In this document: positions 7,625 through 15,275 of the stretch, one piece after another | How positions within the stretch are numbered: position 1 is the stretch's first letter | Layout of the letters: each line of letters starts with the position of its first letter | NCBI GenBank assembly: GCA_009785015.1 | Contig: WQXD01000034.1 | Location: forward strand, 1 to 21,403 | Direction of reading: 5' to 3' | DNA: 21,403 nt | Source of the DNA: Oscillospiraceae bacterium | GTDB lineage: Bacteria > Bacillota_A > Clostridia > Oscillospirales > WRJC01 | Translations under genes and position numbers: made by a program | Notes under the pieces: generated by a model | Told to the model about the DNA's origin: nothing | Seen by the model: only the letters and a program-made list of their open reading frames with translations | The model's database searches: none

Positions 7625-9412
7625 TCAGCCGAACGCGATACTGAGAATACCGTATTTGCCTTCATACTTGGCAAAAACCGTGTCTTCGTATATAAACAGG
7701 ATGTGCTCGAACACAAAGGGCTGCACAATTTCGCCGGAACTGCCGACGATTCCCCATTTGCCGTCAAGCTGCGCGGTAGAGAGATAAGCGGGGCTTCTTC
7801 CGCTGCGGCCGTCGTAATCGTATATGAAATCGCTGACAAAGTCGAGGTTGTAGGCGAAAGCGTATTTGCCCTTGCCGTTCGAATAGGCGGAGCTAAAATC
7901 GTATTCGATGCCCCATTCCTGCGTTTTCTCTTTTACTTTGCTTGAATCGATGCTCCGGAAGGGGATCAGATAGTCTTCGAGCCAGGGGAATGCTTCCAAG
8001 AATTGGCGGCGCGTGAACATATCGTATGTATCCCCGTCTTCATATTCGGAGTACCATCCGTAAAGTTTTTTGGCCTCGTCATACAGCCAAACCGTAGATC
8101 CGCCGCCGTGCCCCTCCCAGCCGTTTTTTGTTATGTTTTTGTCGCGCGTCACGCGTCCCGTATCCGGGTCCAATATGTCCCCTTTGTGTTCTCCGGTACC
8201 GAACAGGTCGCATATGCCGCAGTAATATACGAGCTTGTAGTCGAGGGTGGGCTCTACTTTCCATGAAAAATAGTTTTCATTTTGCGAAAGGTCCTCATCG
8301 GGCTCATAGAGCTCGTATTCCCCGTACAACATTCCAAACAGGTAAGTGTCCTGCCGGTTGCCTTCCAGGGTAAAAAGATAATCGCCGTCATGGTGCCGCA
8401 GAGGCACCAATCTGTATATATTTGACAAATCCGGAACGTAACAGCTGTGCAGCTTGTCCGGCAGGCCCCCGAGAAAACTCCGGTTCCCCTCGGTCCACTC
8501 CAATTCCAAATCGAATATGAAGCTGCCGGCGGGATAACCGCTCTCATCGTTTTCCGCGAGCACGAAACCGTAATTCCCCGCATAGCCCGCGCACGCAAGC
8601 CTTTCTTTCACGCCGATCTCAAACATGGCGGTGCCCTCCTCCCCGAACATGAGGTATCCGTAATATTCATTCCCGTCCGGCGAGTTTTCCAAAAGCGGCG
8701 CGCACCATCTCCCCCATGTTCCGCTGAGCACGACGCTCTGCAGCAAATTTGAAGTCATGATATTATACCTCAGGCCGTCTTTGTCGGTGGCGTAGATGGC
8801 CTCGCCGTCTGCATATGCGAGCGAGGTGATATCACTCAGCCAGTACAGCTGGTTGGTATAAAAATTTTCCCACGCGTTGGCCGCGGCAAGGTCCGCCTTC
8901 GAATGCTCCAGGCTGCCGTCCTCCAGCAAAAATACAACCGTCGGAACCGGATACTCCTCCTCATAGCCATAGGGGGAAGGCAGTTTGCCCAGACACGCGT
9001 CCACAACGCCTTTTTCGTCGTAATACGACATGACGGGAAACGGGCCCTTTTTGAGCTCTATATCCTCATCGTCGAAATAATAACCGTAATAGTCGATGTA
9101 CCCGGCCAGACCATACAATTCGTCCCACCTGTCCAGATCGAACTCGATTTCCGCCACGCCGTCTTTTATAGTCACCGTGACAAGGCCTTCCTCGTCCCGG
9201 CGCGTTTTCGAGCCGTCGTCCGGATCCGGGGCATCGGTCGCCTTTGTCGTATCCGCCGTATTTTCGGGATCGGTGTTCTCGGTTTTTTTGCCGGTTGCGG
9301 CCGTCTGCGAATTTGCGCCTTCCGCATTCTCCACCAATCTGATCTGGCAGGCTGAAAGCAAAAGGCATACGACACATAAAACCGCGATTATCGCCTTAAA
9401 TTTTTTGTTCAT
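7625..9412 (-). CDS. Large lipoprotein with C-terminal WG-like repeats
   Basis: The 595-residue product has a lipoprotein signal peptide (basic start, hydrophobic core, lipobox LLSAC with Cys22). A T/D-rich low-complexity linker follows to about residue 75, then a large, acidic, Tyr/Asp-rich extracytoplasmic region I do not recognise. Near the C-terminus two WG-type repeat units are visible (GKWGIVGSSGEIVQPFVF and GKYGILS). WG repeats form beta-rich binding modules. As first gene of the operon with the PLDc_N protein and ABC exporter, it could be a surface sensor or immunity partner; that is inference. GGGAG lies nine bases before the ATG. I see no strong promoter in the 187-base gap upstream. 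Confidence 0.75.
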   Translation of the reverse strand: MNKKFKAIIAVLCVVCLLLSACQIRLVENAEGANSQTAATGKKTENTDPENTADTTKATDAPDPDDGSKTRRDEEGLVTVTIKDGVAEIEFDLDRWDELYGLAGYIDYYGYYFDDEDIELKKGPFPVMSYYDEKGVVDACLGKLPSPYGYEEEYPVPTVVFLLEDGSLEHSKADLAAANAWENFYTNQLYWLSDITSLAYADGEAIYATDKDGLRYNIMTSNLLQSVVLSGTWGRWCAPLLENSPDGNEYYGYLMFGEEGTAMFEIGVKERLACAGYAGNYGFVLAENDESGYPAGSFIFDLELEWTEGNRSFLGGLPDKLHSCYVPDLSNIYRLVPLRHHDGDYLFTLEGNRQDTYLFGMLYGEYELYEPDEDLSQNENYFSWKVEPTLDYKLVYYCGICDLFGTGEHKGDILDPDTGRVTRDKNITKNGWEGHGGGSTVWLYDEAKKLYGWYSEYEDGDTYDMFTRRQFLEAFPWLEDYLIPFRSIDSSKVKEKTQEWGIEYDFSSAYSNGKGKYAFAYNLDFVSDFIYDYDGRSGRSPAYLSTAQLDGKWGIVGSSGEIVQPFVFEHILFIYEDTVFAKYEGKYGILSIAFG

Positions 9413-9550
9413 AAAATTACGCTCCCGGAAATTTTGATTTATATCAAAAAAATAGCATAAAAATGTTAACTTGATATGTCTTAATTTTCGAAAATTTTGA
9501 AAAATTTACAATTTGGTATATGTTCCGTGCATGAAAGTTTTAAAATATTA

Positions 9551-9559
9551 TGGTATATT
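9551..9559 (+). promoter_or_regulatory. Weak extended -10 candidate for the MBL-garR-E1 operon
   Basis: TGGTATATT fits an extended -10 element (TGn plus TATATT) 40 bases before the ATG at 9600. No good -35 is visible. The rest of the 9413-9599 gap between the divergent operons is AT-rich with nothing else I can name. Confidence 0.3.
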
Positions 9560-9599
9560 GGGTTTCAATGAAATTTCTGTTTTTGGGAGGGACGCATAA

Positions 9600-10367
9600 A
9601 TGCCGGCGAAATTGCAGTTTTTGGGTTTTTCTTCTTTCTATATCACCACTTCCGAAGATACCCGCATATTGATCGACCCCTACTTGAATGAAAATCCCGT
9701 ATCGCCGAAAAAGGCCGCGGAATTTGACAAAGTGGATCTGGTGCTCGTCAGCCACGGCGCCTTCGACCACCTCGGCGACGCCGCCGAAATCGCCTTGCGC
9801 TGCGGCTGTCCCGTCATATGCGGGGGCGACAGCAGGCTTTTGCTGTCGGAGCGCGGGGTGGCAAAATCCCAGCTGATCGAGACCACATGGGGGCTCACCG
9901 TCAAGGCCGCCGGGATAAAGGTGCGGCCGGTCGAGAGCCGCCACCGCTCCTGCGTCACTTTGAGCGGCGGAAATGTAGTCACCGCGAACCCGCTCGGCTT
10001 TGTGATCTGCCTCGAGGACGGTGTGCGCATATACAACGCGAGCGACACGGCGCTTTTCGGGGATCTGAAACTGATCGGGGAGCTGCACCGCCCCCATATC
10101 GGGCTAATCAACGTCACGATTGAAAACTGCTTTGATTTTCTGCCCGAGTTTTTGACCGGCGAAATGACCGCGTACGAAGCCGCGCTCGCCTCGCAGTGGC
10201 TGGGGCTCGATTACGCGGTGGCCTGCCATTACACAAACAAAAACTGCGAGGATGTGGAGACATTTGTAAAACTGCTCGATGCCGCGGACTCGGGGGTAAA
10301 ACCGGTGGCGATGGACGCCGGGCAGACTTTCGAGTATTCGCTCGGCAAAGCGGCAAAGGTATATTGA
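9600..10367 (+). CDS. Metallo-beta-lactamase-fold metal-dependent hydrolase (UlaG-like)
   Basis: The 255-residue product has the MBL fold: the N-terminal core ends in VDLVLVSHGAFDHLGDA, and later metal-site elements are SRHRS, NASDTALFGD and ACHYTN. The canonical HxHxDH motif reads H52-G-A54-F-D56-H57, so the second histidine is Ala. This variant also occurs in some UlaG/YtkL-like groups as far as I recall, so the protein may still bind one metal. UlaG is a lactonase. As the first gene of an operon with GarR and E1 subunits it could open a lactone or process a sugar-acid precursor (inferred). GGGAGG lies nine bases before the ATG. Confidence 0.8.
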   Translation: MPAKLQFLGFSSFYITTSEDTRILIDPYLNENPVSPKKAAEFDKVDLVLVSHGAFDHLGDAAEIALRCGCPVICGGDSRLLLSERGVAKSQLIETTWGLTVKAAGIKVRPVESRHRSCVTLSGGNVVTANPLGFVICLEDGVRIYNASDTALFGDLKLIGELHRPHIGLINVTIENCFDFLPEFLTGEMTAYEAALASQWLGLDYAVACHYTNKNCEDVETFVKLLDAADSGVKPVAMDAGQTFEYSLGKAAKVY

Positions 10368-10394
10368 AATATTTTTTGGAAAGGAATAAAAAAA

Positions 10395-11303
10395 ATGGAC
10401 ACAAAAAAGATCGGATTTATCGGGCTGGGGATCATGGGCAGGCCGATGGCGAAAAATTTGCTCAAAGCGGGCTATGAGCTGATTGTAAACGATATAGACA
10501 AAGAGGCCGTCGCCCAGCTTGCGGCGCTCGGAGCCGAGGTTGCGGATACGGCGGCCAATGTAGCCGAAGCTGTCGATATCATCATCACCATGCTTCCCAA
10601 TTCGCCGCATGTGACCGAGGTGGTATGCGGCAAAAACGGGATAATCGAAAAAATCCGCCCGGGAGCGGCGGTAATCGACATGAGCTCGATCGCCCCCGCG
10701 GCGTCGCAGGCAATAGCGGCAAAACTGAAAGAAAAAGGGGCGGAAATGCTCGACGCGCCCGTGAGCGGCGGGGAACCCAAAGCAGTCGACGGCACACTCG
10801 CCGTTATGGTCGGCGGGGATGAAAAAATATTCGGCGAGGTCAGGGATATACTGCTTGTGATGGGGTCGAGTGCCACATATGTCGGGGAAATCGGCAGCGG
10901 AAACGTCGCAAAGCTCGCCAATCAGATGATAGTCGCGCTCAATATCGCCGCTTTAAGCGAAGCGCTTGTGCTCGCGGCGAAATCCGGAGTGGATCCCGAA
11001 AACGTATTCAACGCGATAAAAGGGGGATTGGCCGGGAGCGCCGTCATGAATGCCAAGGCCCCGATGATGTTTGAAAGAAACTTCAAGCCGGGGTTCCGCG
11101 TGGAGCTCCACATAAAAGACCTGATGAACGCCATGGATACCGCCCATGAAAACAATGTGCCCGCGCCGCTCACCGCTTCGGTGCTGGAAATGCTTCAGTC
11201 GCTCAAAGTCCACGGCTCCAAAGCCGAGGATCACAGCGCGATTTTGAAGTATTACGAAAGGCTCGCCGGCATGGAAATCGGAGGAAAGACTGATCATGTT
11301 TGA
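10395..11303 (+). CDS. garR: 2-hydroxy-3-oxopropionate (tartronate semialdehyde) reductase
   Basis: This 302-residue member of the beta-hydroxyacid dehydrogenase family reduces tartronate semialdehyde to D-glycerate with NAD(P)H. The Rossmann motif is G10-LGIM-G15, and the substrate loop APVSGGEPKAVDGTL (121-135) carries the EPKA segment typical of GarR rather than of 3-hydroxyisobutyrate dehydrogenase. The catalytic Lys is K173 in SGNVAKLANQ. The sequence follows E. coli GarR closely throughout (recalled). It begins 27 bases after the MBL gene and overlaps the next gene by eight bases. The aldehyde source may be the neighbouring TPP enzyme. Confidence 0.88.
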   Translation: MDTKKIGFIGLGIMGRPMAKNLLKAGYELIVNDIDKEAVAQLAALGAEVADTAANVAEAVDIIITMLPNSPHVTEVVCGKNGIIEKIRPGAAVIDMSSIAPAASQAIAAKLKEKGAEMLDAPVSGGEPKAVDGTLAVMVGGDEKIFGEVRDILLVMGSSATYVGEIGSGNVAKLANQMIVALNIAALSEALVLAAKSGVDPENVFNAIKGGLAGSAVMNAKAPMMFERNFKPGFRVELHIKDLMNAMDTAHENNVPAPLTASVLEMLQSLKVHGSKAEDHSAILKYYERLAGMEIGGKTDHV

Positions 11304-12327
11304 AGTGTTTGACAGGATAAAATGCCTTGTCCCCCTTGAAAACAGCATGAATCTGAGCGCAAACGAACAGCTCCATATGTACTACCGGATGAATCTCATA
11401 CGGCAGTTCGACACGAATGTCAAGGATTTATGGATGGCGGGCAAAATATACGGGCTGGCGCACTCATATGTGGGCGCGGAGGCGATCGCGGTGGGGGCCT
11501 GCGAGGCGATAGGGCCCGCCGACGCCATCACCAGCACGCACCGGGGCCACGGGCACTGCATCGCCAAGGGAGCGGACCCGAAGAAAATGATGGCGGAGCT
11601 GTTCGGCAAATATGAAGGCTATAATCACGGCAAGGGCGGCTCGATGCACATAGCCGACACCGAAAACGGAATGATGGGCGCCACCGGCATAGTGGGCAGC
11701 GGCATGCCGCTCGCGCTCGGGGCGGCCTTCGCGGCCTATTATTTGGACAATGAAAGCGTGGCCGTGTGCTTTCACGGCGACGGCGGGACCAATCAGGGCG
11801 TATGGCACGAGTCGATGAATATGGCCGCCGCCTGGAAGCTGCCGGTCATATTTCTGATTGAAAACAACCAGCTGGCGGTGGGCACCGAGCTCTCCTGGGT
11901 GACCAAAGAGACCGATCTTTACAAAAGGGCGGCGGGATACGGCATAACCGGGGTTCAGGTCGACGGGTTCAATGTTTTCGAGGTGCACAAAGCCGTGAAG
12001 CAAGCCGCGGACAGGGCGCGGGCCAAAGAAGGCCCCACTTTGATCGAAGCGAGATTTTTGCGCCTGACCGGGCACTTTGTGGCAGACGACCAGTGGTACC
12101 GCGACATGGACAAAGTCGAGCCCTATTGGGAGCTCTGCCCGCTCAAACGAATGAGGGAATATCTGCTTTCCGGCCGCATCGCCGATGAAGCAGAGCTCGG
12201 CGCGATCGAGCTCAAGGCAAAAGAGGACATCGCGGCTGCTATTTCCTATGCGGAATCCGAATGCAGCGAACCGCCGGCCGGCACGCTGTACGACGACATA
12301 TACGCCGACGGCGAAGTTATAATATAA
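11296..12327 (+). CDS. acoA: TPP-dependent 2-oxoacid/acetoin dehydrogenase E1, alpha subunit
   Basis: The 343-residue product binds thiamine pyrophosphate: the motif starts at G161-D-G and ends at E189-N-N191, about 30 residues apart as in the family. STHRGHGHCIAKG and GKGGSMHIAD are typical of AcoA and PDH E1-alpha. With the beta subunit it decarboxylates a 2-oxo acid or cleaves acetoin, normally handing the acyl group to a lipoyl E2. No E2 or E3 gene is near. GGAGGA lies ten bases before the ATG, within the end of garR. A later Met (residue 18) is an alternative start. The exact substrate cannot be told from sequence. Confidence 0.88.
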   Translation: MFEVFDRIKCLVPLENSMNLSANEQLHMYYRMNLIRQFDTNVKDLWMAGKIYGLAHSYVGAEAIAVGACEAIGPADAITSTHRGHGHCIAKGADPKKMMAELFGKYEGYNHGKGGSMHIADTENGMMGATGIVGSGMPLALGAAFAAYYLDNESVAVCFHGDGGTNQGVWHESMNMAAAWKLPVIFLIENNQLAVGTELSWVTKETDLYKRAAGYGITGVQVDGFNVFEVHKAVKQAADRARAKEGPTLIEARFLRLTGHFVADDQWYRDMDKVEPYWELCPLKRMREYLLSGRIADEAELGAIELKAKEDIAAAISYAESECSEPPAGTLYDDIYADGEVII

Positions 12328-12344
12328 TTAAGGAGGGATGCGTT

Positions 12345-13322
12345 ATGGCTGAAATTACCGTGAGACAGGCGATAAACGAAGCTCTGGCGGAGGAAATGCG
12401 GCGCGATGAAGCAATTTTCGTGCTGGGGTGCGATGTGGGAGCGAGAGAAGGGCCTTTCGGGGTCACCAAAGGCCTGTTAAAAGAATTCGGCGCGAAAAGG
12501 GTGATCGACACCCCCATTTCGGAGCCGTCGTTTACCGGGATGGCGCTGGGGGCGGCTGCGCGCGGCCTTCGGCCCGTAGTCGAGATACTGTATTCCGACT
12601 GGATAACCTTATGCATGGATCAGATTGTAAACATGGCGGCCAAAATCCGTTATATGTTCGGCGGAAAGATAAATGTCCCCTTGGTCATACGCGCGCCCTT
12701 CGGGGGCGGAGGGGGCGTCGCGGCCCAGCACTCGCAGTCTTTCGAGGCCTGGTTCAACCATGTGCCGGGGCTCAAAATAGCGGTCCCGCTCACGCCCTAT
12801 GACGTAAAGGGGCTTCTCAAAACCTCAATACGCGACAACAACCCGGTCATCTTTTTTGAGCACAAGCGCTCATACAGCACGAAAGGCGAAGTGCCCGAGG
12901 GCGATTATACGGTTCCCTTCGGCCAGGCTGCAATACGCCGGGAGGGCAGGCACGTCACTGTGGTCGCCTATTCGATGATGAGCCAAATGGCCCAGAACGC
13001 GGCCGCAACACTGGAGCAAAAAGGGATCGAATGCGAGGTCATAGACCTGCGCACCATACTGCCCCTCGATTACGGGACAGTCATGCAATCCATCGAAAAA
13101 ACCGGACGGGTCGTGGTGCTGCAGGAGGCGAACAAACGCGGCGGAATGGCGGGCGATATCGTGGCTGAAATTGTCGAGCGGGGATTTGACCTGCTCGATG
13201 CCCCGCCGGTGCGCGTGGGTGGGCTCAACGTGCCCATGCCGTACAACTCCGGGCTTGAAAAAGCGGTGATACCGGACGAAAAAAATATCATCGAAGCAAT
13301 CGAAGCGGTTTTGAAAAATTAG
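12345..13322 (+). CDS. acoB: TPP-dependent 2-oxoacid/acetoin dehydrogenase E1, beta subunit
   Basis: The 325-residue product has the usual E1-beta length. The start ATG at 12345 has AGGAGG eight bases upstream; a longer frame extends into the alpha gene but lacks a site. Recognisable blocks are DTPISEPSFTGMALGAA, a glycine-rich FGGGGGVAAQHSQS loop, the PLTPYDVKGLL segment and VIDLRTILPLD in the C-terminal transketolase domain. It forms the alpha2beta2 E1 with the preceding gene, 17 bases away. It ends the operon, with no clear terminator before the next promoter. Confidence 0.88.
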   Translation: MAEITVRQAINEALAEEMRRDEAIFVLGCDVGAREGPFGVTKGLLKEFGAKRVIDTPISEPSFTGMALGAAARGLRPVVEILYSDWITLCMDQIVNMAAKIRYMFGGKINVPLVIRAPFGGGGGVAAQHSQSFEAWFNHVPGLKIAVPLTPYDVKGLLKTSIRDNNPVIFFEHKRSYSTKGEVPEGDYTVPFGQAAIRREGRHVTVVAYSMMSQMAQNAAATLEQKGIECEVIDLRTILPLDYGTVMQSIEKTGRVVVLQEANKRGGMAGDIVAEIVERGFDLLDAPPVRVGGLNVPMPYNSGLEKAVIPDEKNIIEAIEAVLKN

Positions 13323-13363
13323 GCGCGCTGGACGACGGATTTGTAAACTTTTTTAAAAACCCA

Positions 13364-13392
13364 TTGATTTTTACGATTTTTTGTGATACAAT
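13364..13392 (+). promoter_or_regulatory. Promoter of the thrS-GNAT-asd operon
   Basis: TTGATT (13364-13369), 17 bases, TACAAT (13387-13392), with TG at 13384-13385 forming an extended -10. Transcription would start near 13399, giving a leader of about 317 nt. A small TCCTC/GAGGA hairpin (13400-13415) is at its very 5' end. Confidence 0.75.
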
Positions 13393-13434
13393 GCTTTTAT
13401 CCTCACACAAGAGGACGCAGAAAGGGAATTTGTT

Positions 13435-13479
13435 ATGCCGCGTCAACCAATGAACACCACCACTACCATGACGAGTTAA
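13435..13479 (+). CDS. Threonine-rich leader peptide of the thrS operon
   Basis: ATG at 13435 with AAAGGG eight bases upstream encodes MPRQPMNTTTTMTS and then TAA. Five of fourteen codons are Thr (ACC ACC ACT ACC, then ACG). Together with the downstream terminator and the thrS/asd genes, this is the classical design of amino-acid-responsive attenuation (as for E. coli thrL). When charged tRNA-Thr is scarce, ribosomes would stall on the Thr run and change leader folding. No T-box motif is present in the leader. Confidence 0.75.
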   Translation: MPRQPMNTTTTMTS

Positions 13480-13501
13480 TATTTGTTGTTGTGCCAATCC
13501 G

Positions 13502-13569
13502 CCGACGACAAGTGTTAGCTCCAAGGGTCGTCGGTGGGTGAGTTCAAATAGATTTTTTACACCTTACCG
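13502..13569 (+). promoter_or_regulatory. Attenuator switching region (anti-antiterminator / antiterminator)
   Basis: Segment 1 CCGACGAC (13502-13509) pairs perfectly with GTCGTCGG (13527-13534). The overlapping segment CGGTGGGTG (13532-13540) can instead pair with CACCTTACCG (13560-13569), nine pairs with one bulge and one wobble, which would destroy the terminator stem. The two folds exclude each other. Segment 1 starts 22 bases after the leader stop, farther than a ribosome stalled at the Thr codons would cover, so the exact trigger geometry is unclear. Confidence 0.55.
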
Positions 13570-13596
13570 GCGATGTTTTCGGCAAGGTGTTTTTAT
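13559..13596 (+). terminator. Intrinsic terminator in the thrS leader
   Basis: ACACCTTACCG (13559-13569) pairs with CGGCAAGGTGT (13580-13590), one mismatch, ten-base loop, followed by TTTTTATATTTT. It lies 120 bases before thrS, so it would stop transcription unless the antiterminator forms. Confidence 0.8.
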
Positions 13597-13670
13597 ATTT
13601 TCAAAAAAGGGGGTGATCGCCCTGATCACATATGAGTATTCGCATTGTCCAGACGGGCTGATGACCGTCT

Positions 13671-13709
13671 GCTCTCCGGCAACCTAAAAAATAAAATTAA
13701 AAGGAGAGC
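13671..13709 (+). promoter_or_regulatory. Inverted repeat covering the thrS ribosome binding site
   Basis: GCTCTCC (13671-13677) is a perfect 7-base complement of GGAGAGC (13703-13709), which contains the thrS Shine-Dalgarno. Pairing would hide it. Just upstream, AGACGG/CCGTCT (13651-13670) and GTGATC/GATCAC (13613-13629) form further small hairpins. A second, translational, layer of control is possible. Confidence 0.5.
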
Positions 13710-13715
13710 ATATTT

Positions 13716-15275
13716 ATGTCAGATTACAAAAACAATCTCATGGAATTGCTAAAAGAAGCCGTCGCCGAGTTGTATTCGGGAGGCTTGGTTTTCCATGAAA
13801 TCACAGAGAGCGGGTTTTATTGTGACTTCGATTTATCGGAGCCGCTGAACCCCGAAAAAATCAACGCGATAAATAACAAGCTGGCCAATAGGGATATTCC
13901 ATGCGCCTACGAACTGTCCGGCTTTTCCGGCGCTTATTTGGACGGCGACGCGAATAAAAAAATGCTGCAGCGGATTTACATCGCGGCTTTTGAAACGCAA
14001 GCGGAATTACTGGATCACCGTGATAAACTGGCAAAAGCCGTCGAACACGACCACAAAAAACTCGGAGCGCAGCTTGGACTGTTTTCCTCTTCGGATGAAG
14101 TCGGGCAAGGGCTTATGCTGTGGCATCCCAAAGGCGCGACGATCCGCTTCCTGCTCGAACAGTTCAGTCAGGGGGCCCATCTGCTCAACGGCTATCAATG
14201 GGCTTACACACCGCATATCGGACGCTCGGAGCTATGGAAAATTTCGGGGCATTTGGACAACTTCCGGGAAAATATGTATAACCCCATCGACATCGACGGC
14301 GAAGAATATTATCTCAAGCCCATGAACTGCCCGTTTCATTTCATCATCTACAACAGCGAAACACGCTCTTACCGTGACCTGCCGGTCCGCATGGCAGAGT
14401 TCGGCAATGTATACAGATACGAATTGTCCGGCACTCTGCATGGTCTGACAAGGGTGAGAGGGTTCACGCAGGACGACGCCCACATCATCTGCACACCCGA
14501 ACAAGTGGAGAGCGAAGTCGCATTCGCGCTCAAATTTTCGCTGTATATCCTGCGTTCATTCGGGTTGACCGAGTTTAGGCCCTATGTTTCAACCAAACCG
14601 AAGAATAAATCCATCGGTTCGGACGGCGAGTGGGAAACGGCGACGGAGGTATTAAAAAAAGCAGTCATCGCCGCAGGGTTGGAATACGAGATTGACGAGG
14701 GCGGCGGAGCGTTCTACGGGCCGAAGATAGATTTGAAGCTGTACGACTCGCTTGGGCGCGAATGGCAATGCAGCACAATCCAATTTGACTTCAACCTGCC
14801 GGAGCGCTTCAAGATGAAGTACATCGGCAGCGACGGCAAAAACCATACGCCGGCTGTCGTTCACCGGGCGCTGTTTGGCAGCATCGAGCGGTTTTTCGCC
14901 CTGCTGATTGAGCATTACAAGGGCGATTTCCCGTTGTGGTACGCGCCGGTGCAATTCGCCGTCGTTCCGGTAAAATCATCCCACAACGGCTATTGCAAAC
15001 TGTTGGAGATAGACTTGAAAAAGATGGGGCTGCGCGTTGACGCCGACTACACGGAAATCCATATGCGGGAAAAAATCAAGCGGTTTGAAACCGAAAAGAT
15101 ACCGTATATATTCGTAATCGGCGACAAGGACATCGAAGCGGGCGGCTTTTCGGTGCGGAGCCGCAAACACGGGAATCTCGGCGTGATGAACCTCGAATCG
15201 CTGTCCGAACACATCAAAGACGATCTCGAAGCCGGCAAGCCGAAATATATCATGGAAGAAGGGGTGGATGTATGA
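13716..15275 (+). CDS. thrS: Threonyl-tRNA synthetase lacking the editing domain
   Basis: The 519-residue product charges tRNA-Thr. Standard bacterial ThrRS has about 640 residues (TGS, editing, catalytic and anticodon domains). Here the TGS domain is absent and the editing domain is reduced to a ~75-residue stub (SGFYCDFDLSEPLNPEKI, then SGAYLDGD) without the HxxxH or the later Cys/His of the editing site. The class II core is intact: zinc ligands C205, H256 and H383 with normal spacing, motif 2 FGNVYRYELSGTLHGLTRVR and motif 3 HRALFGSIERF, then an anticodon-binding domain from about 410. AAGGAGA lies eight bases before the ATG. It overlaps the next gene by ATGA. It is probably a second, regulated ThrRS, possibly resistant to an inhibitor or specialised (inferred). 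Confidence 0.92.
   Translation: MSDYKNNLMELLKEAVAELYSGGLVFHEITESGFYCDFDLSEPLNPEKINAINNKLANRDIPCAYELSGFSGAYLDGDANKKMLQRIYIAAFETQAELLDHRDKLAKAVEHDHKKLGAQLGLFSSSDEVGQGLMLWHPKGATIRFLLEQFSQGAHLLNGYQWAYTPHIGRSELWKISGHLDNFRENMYNPIDIDGEEYYLKPMNCPFHFIIYNSETRSYRDLPVRMAEFGNVYRYELSGTLHGLTRVRGFTQDDAHIICTPEQVESEVAFALKFSLYILRSFGLTEFRPYVSTKPKNKSIGSDGEWETATEVLKKAVIAAGLEYEIDEGGGAFYGPKIDLKLYDSLGREWQCSTIQFDFNLPERFKMKYIGSDGKNHTPAVVHRALFGSIERFFALLIEHYKGDFPLWYAPVQFAVVPVKSSHNGYCKLLEIDLKKMGLRVDADYTEIHMREKIKRFETEKIPYIFVIGDKDIEAGGFSVRSRKHGNLGVMNLESLSEHIKDDLEAGKPKYIMEEGVDV

Noticed and set aside
13651..13686. SAM-I riboswitch or hammerhead-like core (CTGATGA, CCGGCAACC)
   Set aside because: Only short pieces match: the rest of the SAM-I core and the hammerhead GAAA segment are missing.
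13399..13716. T-box riboswitch before thrS
   Set aside because: The conserved antiterminator core (like AGGGTGGNACCGCG) and a recognisable specifier stem are absent; the Thr-rich ORF and terminator explain the leader better.
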